Source: Actinacidiphila sp. DG2A-62
Lineage (GTDB): Bacteria > Actinomycetota > Actinomycetes > Streptomycetales > Streptomycetaceae
DNA: 64,000 nucleotides
Direction: 5' to 3'
Assembly (NCBI RefSeq): GCF_035825295.1
Contig: NZ_JAYMGI010000002.1
Coordinates: 4,345,001-4,409,000, forward strand
Part shown: positions 61,147-64,000 of the stretch, in pieces
Position numbering within the stretch: the first letter of the stretch is position 1
How the letters are laid out: every line of letters begins with the position of its first letter
The notes under the pieces: generated by a model
Database searches by the model: none
Told to the model about the DNA's origin: nothing
The model's input: the letters and a program-made list of their open reading frames with translations, nothing else
Position numbers and translations under genes: made by a program

Positions 61147-61818
61147 ATGTCCGAGCGTAACGGTTTCGAGCCGCACGAGAGTGAGAAAGACCTGCGCCAG
61201 GTCGGACTCAGCTTGCGAGACGAGGGCGATCGGCTCCGCGTGCTGGCGCGTGTGGAGCCGTTGTTCGGATTGCCGCCGCGCCCGCGGCGGCCGCCGGCGG
61301 TGCGTCTGGTCCCGGGGCAGTGGGTCCGTTGGCAGTTGAACTATCGGTTCAGTAGCGCCGCCGGAATACGGGACTGGTCGTACTGGCTCGACACGTTCAA
61401 CGTTGCCTATGGGCCCGTCGACCCGAACGTCTTCCTGTCGGAGCCGACCATTCTGGTCGATGAGTGCGGGTCCTGTTCGATAGCCGACCGCCGACGATCG
61501 GCTGGTCATGGGTTCTGCGGGAGGCGGGAGGAATGCCGGTCTCGATGGTGTTGCCGCCTGGTCGGGCGCCTTCACTGTCGGTCAGCGCGTCCATCACGGC
61601 TTGTCCGGCCTTGGTGGGGCGGAGTGATCCGCCCCGACGGGGGCGGATGTAGAGCTGGACGCCCAAATCACCTTCCAGAGCAGCAAATTGGGTGTAAAGG
61701 ACCGAGCGAGTTGTGCCGAGCTGGCGTGGTCACGCATGGTCGAGGACCAGGAGGTGCCCGAGTAGTGCTTCTGGCCGTCGTACCACCGGAATGTCCGCCA
61801 TGGAGACGCTGTCGCTGA
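61147..61818 (+). CDS. Hypothetical protein, 3' half probably degenerate
   Basis: The first about 108 residues look like a real small protein (RQVGLSLRDEGDRLRVLARV, RLVPGQWVRWQLNYRF, RDWSYWLDTFNVAYGPVDPN, VFLSEPTILVDE). After about 61470 the frame runs into an Arg/Cys-rich stretch with no family-like character, overlapping a LysR-like remnant on the other strand. Related proteins end near the ILVDE segment, so the natural stop was probably lost by an indel near 61465. No ribosome site is seen before ATG 61147. Function unknown. Confidence 0.5.
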   Translation: MSERNGFEPHESEKDLRQVGLSLRDEGDRLRVLARVEPLFGLPPRPRRPPAVRLVPGQWVRWQLNYRFSSAAGIRDWSYWLDTFNVAYGPVDPNVFLSEPTILVDECGSCSIADRRRSAGHGFCGRREECRSRWCCRLVGRLHCRSARPSRLVRPWWGGVIRPDGGGCRAGRPNHLPEQQIGCKGPSELCRAGVVTHGRGPGGARVVLLAVVPPECPPWRRCR

Positions 61819-61830
61819 CGTCGCGCTGCT
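61397..61830 (-). pseudogene. Decayed LysR-type HTH regulator remnant
   Basis: Leftward, one frame gives VSMADIPVVRRPEALLGHLL then an in-frame TGA, and the same frame resumes after it as RQLGTTRSVLYTQFAALEGD, LGVQLYIRPRRGGSLRPTKA and GQAVMDAL. This is the LysR-type helix-turn-helix with a stop in front of its recognition region and no effector domain. After about residue 50 the frame has no recognisable content. It is best read as a pseudogene. Small indels split the rest. Confidence 0.6.
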
Positions 61831-62128
61831 GACGCTCTCCCACGGCTCGTCTTCGAACCCCCGGCCCGATGTACGGAAACACACCATTGCCGACTCACCT
61901 GGCACGAGCACCCCCACTCCCGCAGCATCAGGTTCGATGCGATCAAGCAGTCGGTGACAGCCTGGGACGTACGGCAGAACGTGCACCAAGACAGCTTGGA
62001 ACGTCCACACGTTTGAGCGAATTCGGCCTCAAAGGTCTGGCCAATCTCACGACGATGTCGTATCCCACATCCATCCGACATCGATCGTGAGATTCCGACA
62101 CGGAAAGTGAGGCCCTACATCACCGGCG
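61819..62128. other. Gap before the dnaB 3' end, possible gene debris
   Basis: 310 bases, less GC-rich than the window average. Frames on - (EIGQTFEAEFAQTCG near 62030) look like scraps of coding sequence, but none is intact. No terminator hairpin stands out after dnaB. Confidence 0.4.
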
Positions 62129-63576
62129 TCAGGTCTGGGCCATGTCGACGAAGCGGGAGTAGTGGCCCTGGAAGGCCACGGTGATCGTGGCGGTGGGGCC
62201 GTTGCGGTGTTTGGCGACGATGAGGTCGGCCTCGCCGGCGCGGGGGACTCCTTTTCGTAGGCGTCCTCGCGGTGGAGCAGGATGACCATGTCGGCGTCCT
62301 GCTCGATGGAGCCGGACTCGCGCAGGTCGGAGACCATCGGCTTCTTGTCGGTGCGCTGCTCGGGGCCGCGGTTGAGCTGGGACAGCGCGATGACCGGGAC
62401 CTCCAGCTCCTTGGCCAGGAGCTTGAGGTTGCGGGACATGTCCGAGACCTCCTGCTGACGGCTCTCGGGGCGCCGGGAGCCGCCGGACTGCATCAGCTGG
62501 AGGTAGTCGATGACCACCAGCCGCAGGTCGTTGCGCTGTTTCAGGCGGCGGCACTTGGCCCGGATCTCCATCATCGACAGGTTCGGCGAGTCGTCGATGT
62601 AGAGCGGCGCCTCCGTGACGTCGGCCATCCGCCGCGCCACCTTGGTCCAGTCGTCGTCGGTCATCGTGCCGGACCGCATGTGGTGCAGCGCCACCCGTGC
62701 CTCGGCGGACAGCAGCCGCATCGCGATCTCGTTGCGGCCCATTTCGAGGGAGAAGATGACGCTGGGCATCTTGTTGGCGATCGAGCAGGTGCGGGCGAAG
62801 TCCAGCGCGAGCGTCGACTTGCCCATCGCCGGGCGGGCCGCGATGACGATCATCTGACCGGGGTGCAGGCCGTTGGTGAGCGAGTCGAGGTCGGCGAAGC
62901 CGGTGGGGACGCCGGACATCTGGCCGCTGCGGGAGCCGATCGCCTCGATCTCGTCGAGGGCGCCCTCCATGATGTCGCCGAGCGGCAGGTAGTCCTCGGA
63001 GGTGCGCTGCTCGGTGACCGCGTAGATCTCGGCCTGCGCGTTGTTGACGATCTCGTCCACGTCGCCGTCGGCGGCGTAGCCCATCTGCGTGATGCGGGTG
63101 CCGGCCTCGACCAGGCGGCGCAGGACCGCCCGCTCGTGGACGATCTCGGCGTAGAACTCCGCGTTGGCCGCGGTGGGCACCGCGTTGACGAGGGTGTGCA
63201 GGTACGGGGTGCCGCCGACCCGGGCGATCTCGCCGCGCTTGGTCAGCTCGGCCGCGGTGGTGATGGGGTCGGCGGGCTCGCCGCGGGCGTAGAGGTCGAG
63301 GATCGCGTTGTAGATCGTCTCGTGCGCCGGGCGGTAGAAGTCGGCGCCCTTGAGCACCTCGACCACGTCGGCGATCGCGTCCTTGGACAGCAGCATGCCG
63401 CCCAGCACGGACTGCTCGGCGTCCAGGTCCTGCGGCGGGACGCGCTCGAAGCCGCCGGAGTCGGCGAAGCGGCCGGCGGAGTCGTCCTGGCCCTTCTTGC
63501 GGAAGGGGCTGACGGCGGGGCGGCCGTCCTGCGGGAGGTCGGACCAGCGGTCGTCCGCGGGCTCGGGCTGGGTCAT
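62129..63576 (-). CDS. dnaB: Replicative DNA helicase DnaB, frameshifted near the C-terminus
   Basis: Hexameric 5'-3' helicase that unwinds DNA ahead of the replisome. N-terminal domain begins about residue 40 (PPQDLDAEQSVLGGMLLSKD), the linker helix follows, and the RecA-type core has Walker A in AARPAMGKSTLALDFA, Walker B in LVVIDYLQLMQSGG, then SQLNRG and DLRESGSIEQDADMV. At 62242-62246 a run of five G (five C in the coding strand) shifts the frame after EDAYEKESP; adding one base gives RAGEADLIVAKHRNGPTATI and the true stop at 62129. ATG 63576 follows GGAGGGAGG. Essential in bacteria, so an error in the run is likely. A DnaA-box cluster lies upstream. Confidence 0.96.
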
Positions 63577-64000
63577 CCCCGCCACCTCCCTCCCGTCCGG
63601 CCGGTCGAGCCGGGTCCCCGCGTGCGTGTGCCACTCTTTCACGCCGCGGCAGCAGATTATTGACCCACCCGGCTTCGCGTTCGGCGCGTCGGGGAGGCTC
63701 CACCGTAGGCCCCCCGGCCGGTCCGACCAAGACGGTTATCCACAGGGGGTGTGGACAGCGGCGGCATACCTGTGGAGAACTGCCCCCAACCTGTGTACAG
63801 CCCGGGGGACAGACCTGTGGACAACTCTGCGCCCGACCGTCGACACCCCGCCCGACCTGCGCTTTCTTCGTCCATAGCCTGTGCAGGAGAAAAACTTTTC
63901 ACCGCGGCCCAAGATCGCCACAAACGACGCGGAGGAGATCACTCTGCGCAGTCACACGTAATGACTGGACTCACACTTCACCTCTTACTTGTGGACGGTT
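63577..64000. promoter_or_regulatory. dnaB upstream region with DnaA-box cluster
   Basis: Perfect boxes: TTATCCACA at 63736-63744 (+) and TTGTCCACA at 63816-63824 (-). One-mismatch boxes: 63750-63758 (-) and 63771-63779 (-). Weaker: 63792-63800 and 63990-63998. Two perfect and two near-perfect boxes within 90 bases. The region also has the dnaB promoter side; no gene is visible up to the window end. Confidence 0.78.

Overview
This window is very GC-rich, has codon use typical of actinobacteria, many GTG starts and many GTGA stop/start overlaps. It carries Streptomyces-type genes: DUF5326, a CydDC fusion, F420/LLM oxidoreductases, a Dyp peroxidase next to Sco and PCu(A)C copper proteins, and hisC beside cydA. 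From memory of gene order, it matches the Streptomyces core chromosome near oriC between pheA-serS and dnaB, in reverse orientation to the S. coelicolor numbering. Two groups of DnaA-box-like sites and several ParB parS-like palindromes fit such a location. The organism is most likely Streptomyces or a close relative in the Streptomycetaceae.

Layout. Bases 1-6100: a rightward extracellular copper operon (YcnI, Sco, PCu(A)C lipoprotein, CopC-CopD, Tat-exported Dyp peroxidase), then pheA. Bases 7069-7486: a DnaA-box cluster, followed by serS and a HAD phosphatase. Bases 9778-14318 (leftward): a rhomboid-like membrane protein and a four-gene ABC exporter (two ATPases, two permeases). Bases 14554-18642: an EphD-like hydrolase/SDR fusion, a ferritin-like metal-dependent hydrolase and a MerR regulator. 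Bases 18635-22020: an LLM oxidoreductase, a secreted FG-GAP protein, and an antitoxin/PIN-toxin pair lying between two broken copies of a piece of the LLM gene. Bases 22214-24012: a hypothetical protein and a second HAD phosphatase. Bases 24119-30723 (leftward): cydA-cydB-cydDC behind a Rex-type operator. Bases 30834-38310: an HisC-type aminotransferase, a LacI regulator, a metallophosphoesterase, small envelope proteins, and thiC with a TPP riboswitch. Bases 38382-47000: YibE/F, DUF5326, a cupin, a PF04020 membrane protein, a Cys/Met-metabolism PLP enzyme, Nudix, MarR plus MFS, and a serine hydrolase. Bases 47019-50578: a GH3 glycosidase with two discoidin-like domains behind a LacI-type operator. 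Bases 50640-59665: a nucleotidyltransferase, GNAT, MFS plus XRE, a methyltransferase, a HicB-like protein, DUF4097, an XRE regulator and an aldo-keto reductase. Bases 59814-62128: a patch of small orphan genes and decayed fragments. Bases 62129-64000: dnaB and a second DnaA-box cluster.

Seven conserved genes, including the normally essential serS and dnaB, are each split by what looks like a one-base indel in GC-rich sequence. This fits residual consensus errors better than real pseudogenes, so these genes are annotated as whole loci with the break marked. Short tandem repeats (11 to 44 bp units) are unusually common between genes. I saw no tRNA, rRNA, CRISPR array, complete insertion sequence or prophage.
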